Made by a program: the position numbers and the translations under genes. Shown here piece after piece: positions 43,693 through 52,346 of a DNA stretch of 64,000 bases (position 1 is the stretch's first letter; each line of letters opens with the position of its first letter). The notes under the pieces are model-generated. The model was not told the origin of the DNA. It did not search any database and worked only from the letters and a program-made list of their open reading frames with translations. The DNA is from JBJHBY01 sp050485745 (GTDB taxonomy: Bacteria; Pseudomonadota; Gammaproteobacteria; Pseudomonadales; CAMLJR01), in NCBI GenBank assembly GCA_050485745.1, contig JBJHBY010000001.1, positions 1 through 64,000 of the forward strand, in the 5' to 3' direction.

Positions 43693-45957
43693 TTATACGG
43701 CCTCGCGCAGGGTACGGGTGGCGGCGACCATGGCGCGCAGGGCGGGTTCGACCTCCTCCCAGCGCCGGGTCTTGAGGCCGCAATCCGGGTTCACCCAGAG
43801 CCGCTGCGGCGGGATCACCTCGCAGGCGCGGCGCATCAGGGTCACCATCGCCTCCTCCGCGGGAATGCGCGGCGAGTGGATGTCGTAGACGCCGGGGCCG
43901 ATGGCATTGGGATACTCGAAGCGGGCGAACTCGTCGAGCAGGGCCATGGCCGAGCGCGCGGTCTCGATGGTGATCACATCCGCGTCCAGCGCCGCGATGG
44001 CGGCCAGGATGCCACCGAACTCCGAATAGCACATGTGGGTATGGATCTGGGTGCTGTCCGCCACCCCGGAGGTAGCCAGACGGAAGGCTCGCACCGCCCA
44101 GTCCAGGTAGTCGGGCTGGTCCTCGCGCAGCAGGGGCAGTCCCTCGCGGAAGGCGGGCTCGTCCACCTGGATCATGCCGATGCCGGCGGCCTCCAGGTCC
44201 GCCACCTCGTCGCGCAGGGCCAGGGCAATCTGCAGGGCCACGTCGCGCGGTGCCAGGTCATCCCGGGGGAAGGACCACTTCAGGATGGTCACCGGGCCGG
44301 TGAGCATGCCCTTGACCGGGCGTGAGGTGCGGCTCTGGGCATGGCGGCTCCAGGCCACGGTCATGGGGAACGGCCGCCCCACGTCGCCATAGATCAGCGG
44401 CGGCTTCACGCAGCGCGAGCCGTAGCTCTGCACCCAGCCATTGGCGGTGACGGCAAAGCCGTCCAGCTGCTCGCCGAAGTACTCGACCATGTCATTGCGC
44501 TCGGCCTCGCCGTGCACCAGCACATCCAGGCCGTAATCCTCCTGGCGGTCGATGGCGTCATCGATGGCCCTGCGCATGGCCTGGATGTAGCCGTCCTCGC
44601 CCAGCTCGCCGCGGCGCCATGCGGCGCGGGCCTGGCGGATGGCGTCGGTCTGGGGAAAGGAGCCGATGGTGGTGGTGGGGAACGCCGGCAAGCGCCAGCG
44701 CGCCTGCTGCGCCAGAGCGCGCTCCGCGTAGGCGGAACGGCGCGCAAAGGCGGCCTCGGGCAGCTGCCGCAGGCGTTCGCGCAGGCCCGCATCATGGCTG
44801 CTGCCGGCACTGCGACGCCGGGCCAGCAGCTGGTCGGACTGCGCCAGTTCAACGGCGATGGCCTCGCTCCCCTCGCGCAGGCCGCGGCCCAGCACGGCCA
44901 GTTCCTCGACCTTCTGCCGGGCAAAGGCCACCCAGCTGCCCAGTGCCTCCGGCAGCGCCGTTTCCAGGCTGGCATCCACCGGCACGTGCAACAGGGAACA
45001 GCTGCTCGCCGCCCACACCTTCGGCCCCAGCACCACCCGGGCCCGCTCCAGGCGCGCCCAGGCGGTGCGCAGGTCCGCGCGCCAGACATTGCGCCCGTCG
45101 ATCACGCCGCAGGACAGCACCCGCTGTGCCGGCAGGCGCAGCAGCCATTCGTCCAGCTGCTGCGGAGCACGCACCAGATCGATATGAAAGCCCGCCACGG
45201 GCAGTGCGGCGGTGGCCGCCACATCGCTGACGCGCCCGAAGTAACTGGCCAGCAACAGGCGCAGCGGGCTCGCTTCAGCCAGTGCGGCGCAGGACTGCTG
45301 CAAGGCCTCGCGCCAGCGGGGCTCCAGATCCAGCGCCAGGATCGGCTCGTCCAGCTGCAACCACTCGATGCCGCGCGCCGCCAGGACCTGCAGCAGCTCG
45401 GCATACACCGCCAGCAGGGACGGCAGCAGGCTCAACCGGTCCGCCAGGCCACCGCGCTCGCGGCCCAGGTACAGCAGGCTCACCGGGCCCAGCAGCACCG
45501 GCTTGAGCGCATGCCCCGCGGCCAGGGCCAGGTCGACTTCCGCCAGCAGGGTCTCCGCCTGCAGATTGAAGCGCAGGTCCGGCGTGTACTCCGGGACGAG
45601 GTAGTGGTAGTTGGTATCGAACCACTTGGTCAGCTCCATCGCCGGCTGCGTCTGGTCGCCGCGGGCGCAGCGGAAGTAGTCCGCAATGCCGGGCCGGGTG
45701 GCGCAGCCGACCAGGCGCGTGGGCAGGCCGCCGACCCGGGCCAGGGCATCCAGCACGTGGTCGTACAGGCTGAAGTCCCCCACCGTGACCCATTCCAGGC
45801 CGGCACTGCGCTGCAGCGCCCAGTTGTCGGCGCGGATGGCGCTGGCCTCGCGCCACAGGGTGGCCTCGTCGAGTTCATTGCGCCAGAAGGCCTCGAGGGC
45901 GCGCTTGAGTTCGCGGCGGGGGCCGATACGGGGGAAGCCGAGGATATGGGCGGTCAT
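43693..45957 (-). CDS. metE: cobalamin-independent methionine synthase
   Basis: Transfers methyl from 5-methyltetrahydropteroyl-triglutamate to homocysteine. 754 residues, full length. The N-terminal domain starts AHILGFPRIGPRRELKRALE. The C-terminal catalytic barrel holds zinc ligands in IHTHMCYSEFGG (His, Cys), the Glu of DVITIE, and NPDCGLKTRRW (Cys). Divergent from metR, the usual arrangement. No cobalamin riboswitch is seen in the 188-nt spacer. Confidence 0.97.
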   Translation of the reverse strand: MTAHILGFPRIGPRRELKRALEAFWRNELDEATLWREASAIRADNWALQRSAGLEWVTVGDFSLYDHVLDALARVGGLPTRLVGCATRPGIADYFRCARGDQTQPAMELTKWFDTNYHYLVPEYTPDLRFNLQAETLLAEVDLALAAGHALKPVLLGPVSLLYLGRERGGLADRLSLLPSLLAVYAELLQVLAARGIEWLQLDEPILALDLEPRWREALQQSCAALAEASPLRLLLASYFGRVSDVAATAALPVAGFHIDLVRAPQQLDEWLLRLPAQRVLSCGVIDGRNVWRADLRTAWARLERARVVLGPKVWAASSCSLLHVPVDASLETALPEALGSWVAFARQKVEELAVLGRGLREGSEAIAVELAQSDQLLARRRSAGSSHDAGLRERLRQLPEAAFARRSAYAERALAQQARWRLPAFPTTTIGSFPQTDAIRQARAAWRRGELGEDGYIQAMRRAIDDAIDRQEDYGLDVLVHGEAERNDMVEYFGEQLDGFAVTANGWVQSYGSRCVKPPLIYGDVGRPFPMTVAWSRHAQSRTSRPVKGMLTGPVTILKWSFPRDDLAPRDVALQIALALRDEVADLEAAGIGMIQVDEPAFREGLPLLREDQPDYLDWAVRAFRLATSGVADSTQIHTHMCYSEFGGILAAIAALDADVITIETARSAMALLDEFARFEYPNAIGPGVYDIHSPRIPAEEAMVTLMRRACEVIPPQRLWVNPDCGLKTRRWEEVEPALRAMVAATRTLREAV

Positions 45958-46111
45958 GCTTGCTCTCCTGCTGAACCGATAGGCCCCTGGCCTTCATCAA
46001 GGCGGGCGAAGGCGGGCGCCGGTGACGGGGAACCGGCCGCCAGGGCGACAGAGGCAGGCAGTCTAGAAAGCCACCCGACATGAATCAAACGAAAGATTTT
46101 ATGGGTTATCA

Positions 46112-46124
46112 TTAGAATTATTCA
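46112..46124. promoter_or_regulatory. possible MetR box in the metE-metR spacer
   Basis: TTAGAATTATTCA matches 7 of 9 defined positions of the MetR consensus TGAANNTNNTTCA. It is in the AT-rich part of the divergent spacer, close to metR. Weak evidence. Confidence 0.3.
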
Positions 46125-46145
46125 TGGCCGACACGGGATAGACCG

Positions 46146-47072
46146 ATGCCCCTCTCCCCCCTGGAGGTGCGCCACCTGCGCACCCTGCGCGCACTGCGCG
46201 ACAGCGGCAGCCTGTCCCAGGCGGCACGTCTGCTGTACCTGACCCAGTCCGCCCTGTCGCACCAGGTGAAGACGCTGGAAGACCACTACGGTGCGCCCCT
46301 GTTCGAGCGCAAGACCGTGCCGGTGCGCTTCACCCCCCTGGGCCAGAAGCTGCTGGACCTGGCGGACCAGCTGGTGCCGGAGCTGGACGCGGCGGAGCGG
46401 GAGCTGTTGCAACTGGCGCAGGGGGAGGCGGGCACACTGCGCATCGCGGTGGAGTGCCACACCTGCTTCGACTGGCTGATGCCGGTGATGGACCGCTTTC
46501 GCGGCCAGTGGCCGCAGGTGGAGCTGGATATCGTGTCGGGCTTTCACAGCGACCCGGTGGCCCTGCTGCACGGTGGCCGCGCCGACCTGGCCATCGTCGC
46601 CGACCCCGGCGACGACCCGGCGCTGTGGCATGCGGCGCTGTTCCGCTTCGAGATCGTGGCGCTGATGGCCAACGATCACCCGCTCACCCGCAAACGCTAT
46701 CTGCAGGCAGAGGATTTTGCCGGGCAGACCCTGATCACCTACGCGGTGCCGGATGCGCGCCTGGACATCATCCAGCGCGTGCTGCGCCCGGCGGGGGTGC
46801 GGCCGCGGCAGCGCAGTACCGAGCTGACCATCACCATCCTGCAACTGGTGGCGAGCCGCCAGGGCGTGGCGGCGCTGCCGCACTGGGCGGTATACGGCTA
46901 CCTGAAGCATGACTACGTCAGCGCCCGCCCGGTCGGCCCGGAGGGGCTGGAGAGCCGCCTCTACGCCAGCGCCCTGCCCGAGGTGGCGCAGCGCCCCTAC
47001 ACCCGGGCCTTCGTGCAGTTGCTGCGCGAACACTGCGCAGGCAACCTGCCGGGGATCGAATTGATGGTGTGA
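46146..47072 (+). CDS. metR: LysR-type regulator of methionine synthesis MetR
   Basis: 308 residues. N-terminal winged HTH: VRHLRTLRALRDSGSLSQAARLLYLTQSALSHQVKTLE. The effector domain has IAVECHTCFDWLMPVMDRFR, a phrase conserved in MetR proteins, which sense homocysteine. Divergent from metE, its classical target. Confidence 0.95.
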   Translation: MPLSPLEVRHLRTLRALRDSGSLSQAARLLYLTQSALSHQVKTLEDHYGAPLFERKTVPVRFTPLGQKLLDLADQLVPELDAAERELLQLAQGEAGTLRIAVECHTCFDWLMPVMDRFRGQWPQVELDIVSGFHSDPVALLHGGRADLAIVADPGDDPALWHAALFRFEIVALMANDHPLTRKRYLQAEDFAGQTLITYAVPDARLDIIQRVLRPAGVRPRQRSTELTITILQLVASRQGVAALPHWAVYGYLKHDYVSARPVGPEGLESRLYASALPEVAQRPYTRAFVQLLREHCAGNLPGIELMV

Positions 47073-47121
47073 GGCACGTGCTTCATCGCAACACCAGTGC
47101 CGGGTGCGATCGTGGAGGTGA

Positions 47122-47230
47122 CGCTGGGTTACGCGGCGCAGCCGCTAACCCAGCCTGCGTCCCAACTGCGGAGTGCCGCACGTGCTGTAGGCTGGGTTAG
47201 CCGCAAAGCGGCGTAACCCGGCGTCACCAC
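47122..47230. repeat. inverted pair of REP-like palindromes
   Basis: REP copies at 47122-47160 and 47188-47224 in opposite orientation fill most of the space between the convergent metR and ABC permease genes. The right repeat abuts the permease stop codon (47231). Confidence 0.8.
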
Positions 47231-47992
47231 CTACTGCTTGATGCGGTAGCCAGTGCGGAAGATCCAGGCGATGGCCACCAGGCACAGCAGCATGAAGCCG
47301 AGGGTCATGCCCATGCTGATCGCCACCGGCACGTCGGCGCTGCCATAGAAGCTCCAGCGGAAGCCGCTGACCAGATACACCACCGGGTTGAACAGGGTGA
47401 GCGTCTGCCACAGTGGCGGCAACATACTGATGGAGTAGAAGGTGCCGCCGAGAAACGCCAGAGGCATCACCACCATCAGGGGAATGACCGTCAGCTGTTC
47501 GAAGCTGTCGGCCCAGATGCCGATGATGAAGCCGAACAGGCTGAAGGTCACCGCGGTCAGCAGCAAAAAGCCCAGCATCCAGAACGGGTGCTGGATCTCG
47601 TAGTCAACGAACAGGCGCGCGGTGAGCAGGATGAGAAAGCCAAGCAGGACGGACTTCGACGCCGCCGCGCCGACATAGCCGAGCACGATCTCCACCCAGG
47701 ATACCGGCGCCGAAAGTACCTCGTACATCGAGCCGTTGTACTTGGGCATGTAGATGCCGAAGGAGGCATTGGAAATGCTCTCGGTGAGCAGCATCAGCAT
47801 GATCAAGCCGGGAATGATAAAGGCGCCGTAACTGACGCCATCGACGGCTTCCATGCGCGCACCAATGGCGGCACCGAACACGACGAAATACAGCGAGGTG
47901 GAAATCACCGGCGCGGCAATGCTCTGCAGGGTGGTGCGCCACATGCGCGCCATCTCGAACTGGTAAATCGCGCGGACTGCGTACAGGTTCAT
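47231..47992 (-). CDS. ABC-2 type transporter permease
   Basis: 253 residues, six helices, beginning [40 protein letters not shown], with the ABC-2 signature [39 protein letters not shown]. Efflux of an unknown substrate. Overlaps the ATPase gene by 4 nt, so the two form one two-component exporter. Confidence 0.93.
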   Translation of the reverse strand: MNLYAVRAIYQFEMARMWRTTLQSIAAPVISTSLYFVVFGAAIGARMEAVDGVSYGAFIIPGLIMLMLLTESISNASFGIYMPKYNGSMYEVLSAPVSWVEIVLGYVGAAASKSVLLGFLILLTARLFVDYEIQHPFWMLGFLLLTAVTFSLFGFIIGIWADSFEQLTVIPLMVVMPLAFLGGTFYSISMLPPLWQTLTLFNPVVYLVSGFRWSFYGSADVPVAISMGMTLGFMLLCLVAIAWIFRTGYRIKQ

Positions 47993-48915
47993 GGCTTTCT
48001 CCCCACCAGGCTGAGGAAAATCTCCTCCAGGGAACTCTGGCTGGAGTGCAGATCCCTGAAGTCGATCCCGTGATCATTGAGCCGGCGCAGCAGGTCGGCA
48101 ATGCCGGTGTGCTCGGCACTGACGTCGAAGGTGTAGATCAGCTCGTGGCCATCCGCGGCCAGCGCCAGCGAGTACGCCGAGAGGCCGGCCGGTATGGCCT
48201 GCAACGGCTGTTGCAGGTGCAGGGTGAGCTGCTTCTTGCCGAGCTTGCGCATCAGGGTGCGGGTGGTCTCGACCAGAATGATCTCGCCGCCGTTGATGAC
48301 GCCGACGCGGTCGGCCATCTCTTCGGCCTCTTCGATGTAATGCGTGGTGAGGATGATGGTCACACCGCGCTCGCGCAGGCGCCGCACCATCTCCCACATG
48401 TCGCGGCGCAGCTCCACGTCGACCCCGGCGGTGGGCTCGTCGAGAAACAGGATGTCCGGCTCGTGGGACAGGGCCTTGGCGATCATCACCCGCCGCTTCA
48501 TACCGCCAGACAGGGCCATGGTCTTGCTGCGGCGCTTGTCCCAGAGGGAGAGGTCGCGCAGCACCTGTTCGATGTGCGCAGGGTTGGGCGCCTTGCCGAA
48601 CAGGCCGCGACTGAAGCTGACCGTATCCCAGACCGTCTCGAACGCCTCCGCCACCAGTTCCTGCGGCACCAGGCCGATCTTCTCACGCGCGGCGCGGTAG
48701 TCGCGCACCACGTCGCAACCATCCACCTGCACCTCGCCGCGGGTCGGGTTGACGGTGCCGCAGATGACGCTGATCAGGGTGGTCTTGCCGGCGCCATTGG
48801 GGCCGAGCAGGGCGAAGATCTCGCCGCGCTGGATATCCAGGTCGATGCTTTTCAGCGCCTGAAAGCCATCGCCGTAGGTCTTGTTGAGCGCGCGGATGGT
48901 GATGACGGGTTGCAC
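47989..48915 (-). CDS. ABC transporter ATP-binding protein (ABC-2 partner)
   Basis: 308 residues. Walker A is [14 protein letters not shown], the signature [15 protein letters not shown], Walker [13 protein letters not shown], and the switch His is in [17 protein letters not shown]. The DrrA/CcmA-like C-terminal domain follows. It pairs with the ABC-2 permease. Confidence 0.95.
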   Translation of the reverse strand: MQPVITIRALNKTYGDGFQALKSIDLDIQRGEIFALLGPNGAGKTTLISVICGTVNPTRGEVQVDGCDVVRDYRAAREKIGLVPQELVAEAFETVWDTVSFSRGLFGKAPNPAHIEQVLRDLSLWDKRRSKTMALSGGMKRRVMIAKALSHEPDILFLDEPTAGVDVELRRDMWEMVRRLRERGVTIILTTHYIEEAEEMADRVGVINGGEIILVETTRTLMRKLGKKQLTLHLQQPLQAIPAGLSAYSLALAADGHELIYTFDVSAEHTGIADLLRRLNDHGIDFRDLHSSQSSLEEIFLSLVGRKP

Positions 48916-48971
48916 TGTTTTTCCTCTGCCGTGGTGGGCTCAAGCCACCGCTGATTCATTCGTTCGCAGCC

Positions 48972-49664
48972 TTAACCCAAGGCTGCGACTTCGTCGGCGG
49001 TGAGCAGGCGGTATTCGCCCTCCGCCAGCGCCGGGTCGAGGCTCACCGAACCTATCGCCTCGCGGTGCAGGGTTTCGACATGGCAGCCGATGGCGGCGAA
49101 CATGCGCTTGACCTGGTGATAGCGCCCCTCGGTGAGGGTGACCCGCGCCGTCTGCTCGTCGACGCGCTGCAGGCCTGCAGGACGGGTACGTTGCTTTTCA
49201 TCCTCGAGAAACAAGCCATCGGCGAAACGCCGCTCGGCGTTGTCCGGAATCGGCGTGTCCACCTCGACGTAATAGGTCTTTTCGCAGTGATGCCGCGGCG
49301 AGCGGATACGGTGTGACCAGACGCCATCGTCAGTGAGCAGCACCAGACCGGTGGCATCGATGTCGAGGCGCCCGGCGAAGTGCAACTGCTCGCGGTTGTC
49401 CTCATCGAGCAGGTCGATGGCCAGCAGATGGCTGCGGTCGCGGTGCGCGCAGATGTACCCCTGGGGCTTGTGCAGCATGAAGTAGCGCTGCCCGGGCTGG
49501 CGCAGGGGTTCGTCGCCGATGAACACTTCCGCCGTCTCCGGCACGTCCGCCTGGGGGTCGGTCAGCACCTGGCCGTCGACGCGCACCTCCCCTGCCTTGA
49601 TCGCCTGTTTGGCGCGCTTGCGGGAGAGATCGGTGGTGTGGGCGAGGTACTTGTCGAGGCGCAT
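48972..49664 (-). CDS. rsuA: 16S rRNA pseudouridine-516 synthase
   Basis: 230 residues. The N-terminal S4 RNA-binding domain is MRLDKYLAHTTDLSRKRAKQAIKAGEVRVDG. The catalytic motif is FAGRLDIDATGLVLLTDDG with Asp101. The end KRMFAAIGCHVETLHREAIG is typical of RsuA/RluE/RluF; overall length and start favour RsuA. Confidence 0.92.
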   Translation of the reverse strand: MRLDKYLAHTTDLSRKRAKQAIKAGEVRVDGQVLTDPQADVPETAEVFIGDEPLRQPGQRYFMLHKPQGYICAHRDRSHLLAIDLLDEDNREQLHFAGRLDIDATGLVLLTDDGVWSHRIRSPRHHCEKTYYVEVDTPIPDNAERRFADGLFLEDEKQRTRPAGLQRVDEQTARVTLTEGRYHQVKRMFAAIGCHVETLHREAIGSVSLDPALAEGEYRLLTADEVAALG

Positions 49665-49778
49665 GCCGGGTCCGGTCAGAGCGAATTGGCTGGGGTAAAG
49701 ACAGTGCAGAAACGCGCAGTATAACGGTTGTCAGCAGGCCACGGCAGGCGCGGCAGACGCAAGCCCTTGCGCGAGAAA

Positions 49779-49795
49779 ATGTTACAACATAACAT
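49779..49795. promoter_or_regulatory. Zur box upstream of the zrgA-like gene
   Basis: ATGTTACAACATAACAT is a 17-bp inverted repeat matching the gammaproteobacterial Zur consensus ATGTTATANTATAACAT at all but two positions. It ends 34 nt before the ATG. A second box lies at 51568-51584. Zinc-dependent repression is inferred. Confidence 0.8.
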
Positions 49796-49829
49796 CCCGC
49801 TATCGTGTCCCCCGCGTGGAGTCAGACCC

Positions 49830-50552
49830 ATGAAGCATCCCGCCCCCATCCGCCTTCTGTTCGCCTCCCTGCTACTGCCCGCCGCCATTGCGGTCGCCGA
49901 CGAATACGGCGCCAGCACCGACGCCCATGTCCATGGCGAGGCCTCGCTGCAGCTGGGCCTGGAGGGCCGGGAACTGTTCATGGAACTGACCAGCCCGGCA
50001 ATGAACTTCCTGGGTTTCGAGCGCCTGCCGGCCAGCGATGAGGAGCGGGCGCGGGCCGCGGAGCTGAAGCAGCGCCTGCAGCAGGCGGATGCGGTGCTAG
50101 CCATTCCCGCGGCGGCCGGCTGCCGGCTGACCGCCGTGGAGGTGGAGGGCGAGGTGTTCGCGGTGCCGAAGGCCCCGGAGCAGGCCGGGGCTCACGGGCA
50201 CACGCATGGTCATGAGCACGGGGATAAGGACAAGGACCAACAAAAGAGCAAGCACGAGCACGCCCACAAGCGCCGGCATGACGAAGGCAGCAAGCATGGG
50301 CATGGGCACGGGCACGGGCACGGCGAAGAGCATGGCCACAAACACAAACATGACCATGACCACAGCCATGGCCACTCCGATATTCACGCCAGCTATACCC
50401 TGAGCTGCGAGCAGCCCCAGGCCCTGCGCCGCATCGAGGCCAGCCTGTTCACGCTGGCCCCGGGGCTGGAGAGGCTGCGGGTACAGTGGATCACCGAGCA
50501 GGATCAGGGCGCCACCACCCTGACACCCGGGCGGCATGGCCTGCGCTGGTAA
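49830..50552 (+). CDS. zrgA: ZrgA-like zinc-uptake protein (DUF2796), His-rich
   Basis: 240 residues; the signal peptide ends near VADE. The DUF2796 start reads DAHVHGEASLQLGLEGRELFMELTSPAMNFLGFE. More than 20 His lie between residues 122 and 186 (GHGHGHGEEHGHKHKHDHDH), a periplasmic zinc-binding loop. The family is the zinc-binding component of the Zur-regulated ZrgABCDE system of Vibrio and of PA4063 in Pseudomonas. The Zur box and the partner genes downstream support this. Start at 49830 fits the signal peptide; an upstream in-frame TTG/ATG would disrupt it. Confidence 0.9.
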   Translation: MKHPAPIRLLFASLLLPAAIAVADEYGASTDAHVHGEASLQLGLEGRELFMELTSPAMNFLGFERLPASDEERARAAELKQRLQQADAVLAIPAAAGCRLTAVEVEGEVFAVPKAPEQAGAHGHTHGHEHGDKDKDQQKSKHEHAHKRRHDEGSKHGHGHGHGHGEEHGHKHKHDHDHSHGHSDIHASYTLSCEQPQALRRIEASLFTLAPGLERLRVQWITEQDQGATTLTPGRHGLRW

Positions 50553-50600
50553 TATCCAGGGCTCAGACGCCCTGCCGTGATGATTGCACGGTGGGGGTGA

Positions 50601-50800
50601 CGCCGGGGTGCTTCGTGGAGAACACCACCGCTGGTGGTTACGCTGGGTTACTCCGTGGAAAACACCACCGCTGGTGGTGACGCTGGGTTACGCCGCGGAA
50701 AACACCACCGCTCGTGGTGACGCTGGGTTACTCCGTGGAAAATACCACCGCTGGTGGTGACGCTGGGTTACTCCGTGGAAAACACCACCGCTGGTGGTGA
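50601..50800. repeat. tandem array of five 40-bp units
   Basis: Exact 40-bp period: units begin at 50601 (diverged), 50641, 50681, 50721 and 50761, each of the form CGCTGGGTTACTCCGTGGAA plus AACACCACCGCTGGTGGTGA. Each holds a small ACCACC-GCT-GGTGGT hairpin. The array sits between convergent zrgA and DUF3299 genes and leads directly into REP copies. Confidence 0.92.
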
Positions 50801-50910
50801 CGCTGGGTTACGCCGCTGCGCGGCTAACCCAGCCTACGTCATGTACAACGTCGTGGGTTCGCCGCAAGCGCGTAGGCTGGGTTAGCGGCGACGCCGCGTA
50901 ACCCAGCGTT
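50801..50910. repeat. two REP-like palindromes after the tandem array
   Basis: Copies at 50801-50838 and 50872-50910 in opposite orientation. With the 40-bp array they fill most of the 438-nt interval 50553-50990, which has no gene. Confidence 0.8.
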
Positions 50911-50990
50911 CTCTCCGCCACCTCGCACACGCACCGAAACCCGCTCGAAGTGGCCGAGCCGCGTCTTGCGCCTTACGTCTTGCGCCTCCC

Positions 50991-51527
50991 CTAATACACA
51001 TACTTCGTCACCGAGCCCGCCTTCAGGGTGTAGGCGGCCTCGGCGATTTCGTTTTCCATCGCCTCGGTGCTGAGGATGCCCTCGATCCAGAACGGGTCGT
51101 AGATCACCTGGGTGTGGAAGCCCTTGGGGTAACTGACGTGGATGATCTGGTTCGGCGGCGGCGGCGGCACGTGGATGCAGGCCCCGAAGTACGGCACCAG
51201 AAAAAACTCGGTAATCGCGCCCTCGTCGTTCATTTCCAGCGGCACCACGAAGCCGGGGATGCGCACCTCCGTTTTGTCCAGCTCCGGGCGCACACGATTG
51301 GAGGTGAGCACGTCCTCGATGGCCTGGTTGCGCGCCTGGGCGACCGCGTCCTCCACCTGCGCGGCCAGGCCGTCGAGGTCGAAGGGGTCCGAGTGATCGA
51401 TCGGCGGCAGGTTGAGCATGGCCTCGCGGTCCGCATCGGTCAGCAGGTCCAGCCAGTCGAGCTCGCGCGGCTCCGCCGCCGCCCCCAGGCTGCACAGCAG
51501 CACCGCCGTCATCAGTACACGCAGCAT
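50991..51527 (-). CDS. DUF3299 periplasmic protein of the zinc locus
   Basis: 178 residues, signal peptide MLRVLMTAVLLCSLGAAAE. Family features are RIPGFVVPLEMNDEGAITEFFLVPYFGACIHVPPPPPNQIIHV and GFHTQVIYDPFWIEGIL. GAGGTGG precedes the ATG at 51527. DUF3299 proteins (ZrgC, PA4066) are members of Zur-controlled zinc-uptake loci. Its ACIHVPPPPPNQ segment is the most conserved; biochemical role unknown. Divergent from the ABC genes across a Zur box. Confidence 0.88.
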   Translation of the reverse strand: MLRVLMTAVLLCSLGAAAEPRELDWLDLLTDADREAMLNLPPIDHSDPFDLDGLAAQVEDAVAQARNQAIEDVLTSNRVRPELDKTEVRIPGFVVPLEMNDEGAITEFFLVPYFGACIHVPPPPPNQIIHVSYPKGFHTQVIYDPFWIEGILSTEAMENEIAEAAYTLKAGSVTKYVY

Positions 51528-51567
51528 CAGTCCACCTCGCATCACCACAGCCACCCTCCGGCCAACA

Positions 51568-51584
51568 CCGTTATAGTGTAACAT
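51568..51584. promoter_or_regulatory. Zur box between DUF3299 and ABC genes
   Basis: CCGTTATAGTGTAACAT agrees with ATGTTATANTATAACAT except for the first two bases and one inner base. It is 40 nt from the DUF3299 start and 54 nt from the ATPase start, so one site can control both directions. Confidence 0.75.
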
Positions 51585-51638
51585 TCTCCCATTGATCACC
51601 TGTGCCTTTCGCAGCACCGGCAACAACCTGCAACCACC

Positions 51639-52346
51639 ATGAGCCGTATGCCCGCAGCCGCCATCCACATCGAGCATCTGCAGTTCAGCTGGCCCGGCCA
51701 GGGTTTCGGGCTGTCCATTCCCGCCTGGCAGGCGGCGCCGGGGGAGCGGATCTTCCTCGTCGGCGCCAGCGGCAGCGGCAAGACCACCCTGCTCAACCTG
51801 CTGGCGGGCATCCATCGCCCCGCCGCGGGCCGTCTGGCGCTGCTGGGCACAGAGATGCAGGGCCTGCGCTCCGGCCGCCGCGACCACTTTCGCGCCGACC
51901 ATATCGGGCTGGTGTTCCAGCAATTCAACCTGCTGCCCTACCTCAATGTGCTGGACAACGTGCTGCTGCCCTGCCGTTTTTCCCGCCTGCGCCGCCGCCG
52001 CGCCCAGGCCCAGGGCAAGCTGGAACAGGTGGCGCGGGATCTGCTCACCGACCTGGCCCTGCCGGCCAGCCTGCTGCGCCAGCATGTGACCCGACTCAGT
52101 GTGGGACAACAACAGCGCGTGGCGGTTGCACGGGCACTGATCGGCGCCCCGGAACTGATCATCGCCGACGAGCCCACCTCGGCCCTGGACACGGAACACC
52201 GTGACCGCTTCATCGAGCTGCTGCTGGAGCAGGCCGAGCGCGCCGGCAGCACCATCCTGTTCGTCAGCCACGACCGCGCCCTGGCGCGACACTTTGACCG
52301 GGTGGAGGATATGGGCACACTCAACCAGTGGAGGGAGGGCAACTGA
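51639..52346 (+). CDS. ABC transporter ATPase of the zinc locus (LolD/MacB-like)
   Basis: 235 residues. Walker A LVGASGSGKTTLLN, Q-loop GLVFQQFNLLPYLNVLDNV, signature LSVGQQQRVAVARAL, Walker B LIIADEPTSALD, H-loop LFVSHD. The LolD/MacB-type ATPase with an FtsX-like permease corresponds to ZrgE or PA4064. Likely powers a periplasmic or outer-membrane step of zinc acquisition. TGATG overlap with the permease. Confidence 0.93.
   Translation: MSRMPAAAIHIEHLQFSWPGQGFGLSIPAWQAAPGERIFLVGASGSGKTTLLNLLAGIHRPAAGRLALLGTEMQGLRSGRRDHFRADHIGLVFQQFNLLPYLNVLDNVLLPCRFSRLRRRRAQAQGKLEQVARDLLTDLALPASLLRQHVTRLSVGQQQRVAVARALIGAPELIIADEPTSALDTEHRDRFIELLLEQAERAGSTILFVSHDRALARHFDRVEDMGTLNQWREGN

Noticed and set aside
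45958..46145. Cobalamin riboswitch before metE
   Set aside because: The B12-box and conserved core words are absent from the 188-nt spacer; MetR control is more likely.
50601..50800. Possible CRISPR array
   Set aside because: The 40-bp units are contiguous with no unique spacers, and no cas genes are in the window.
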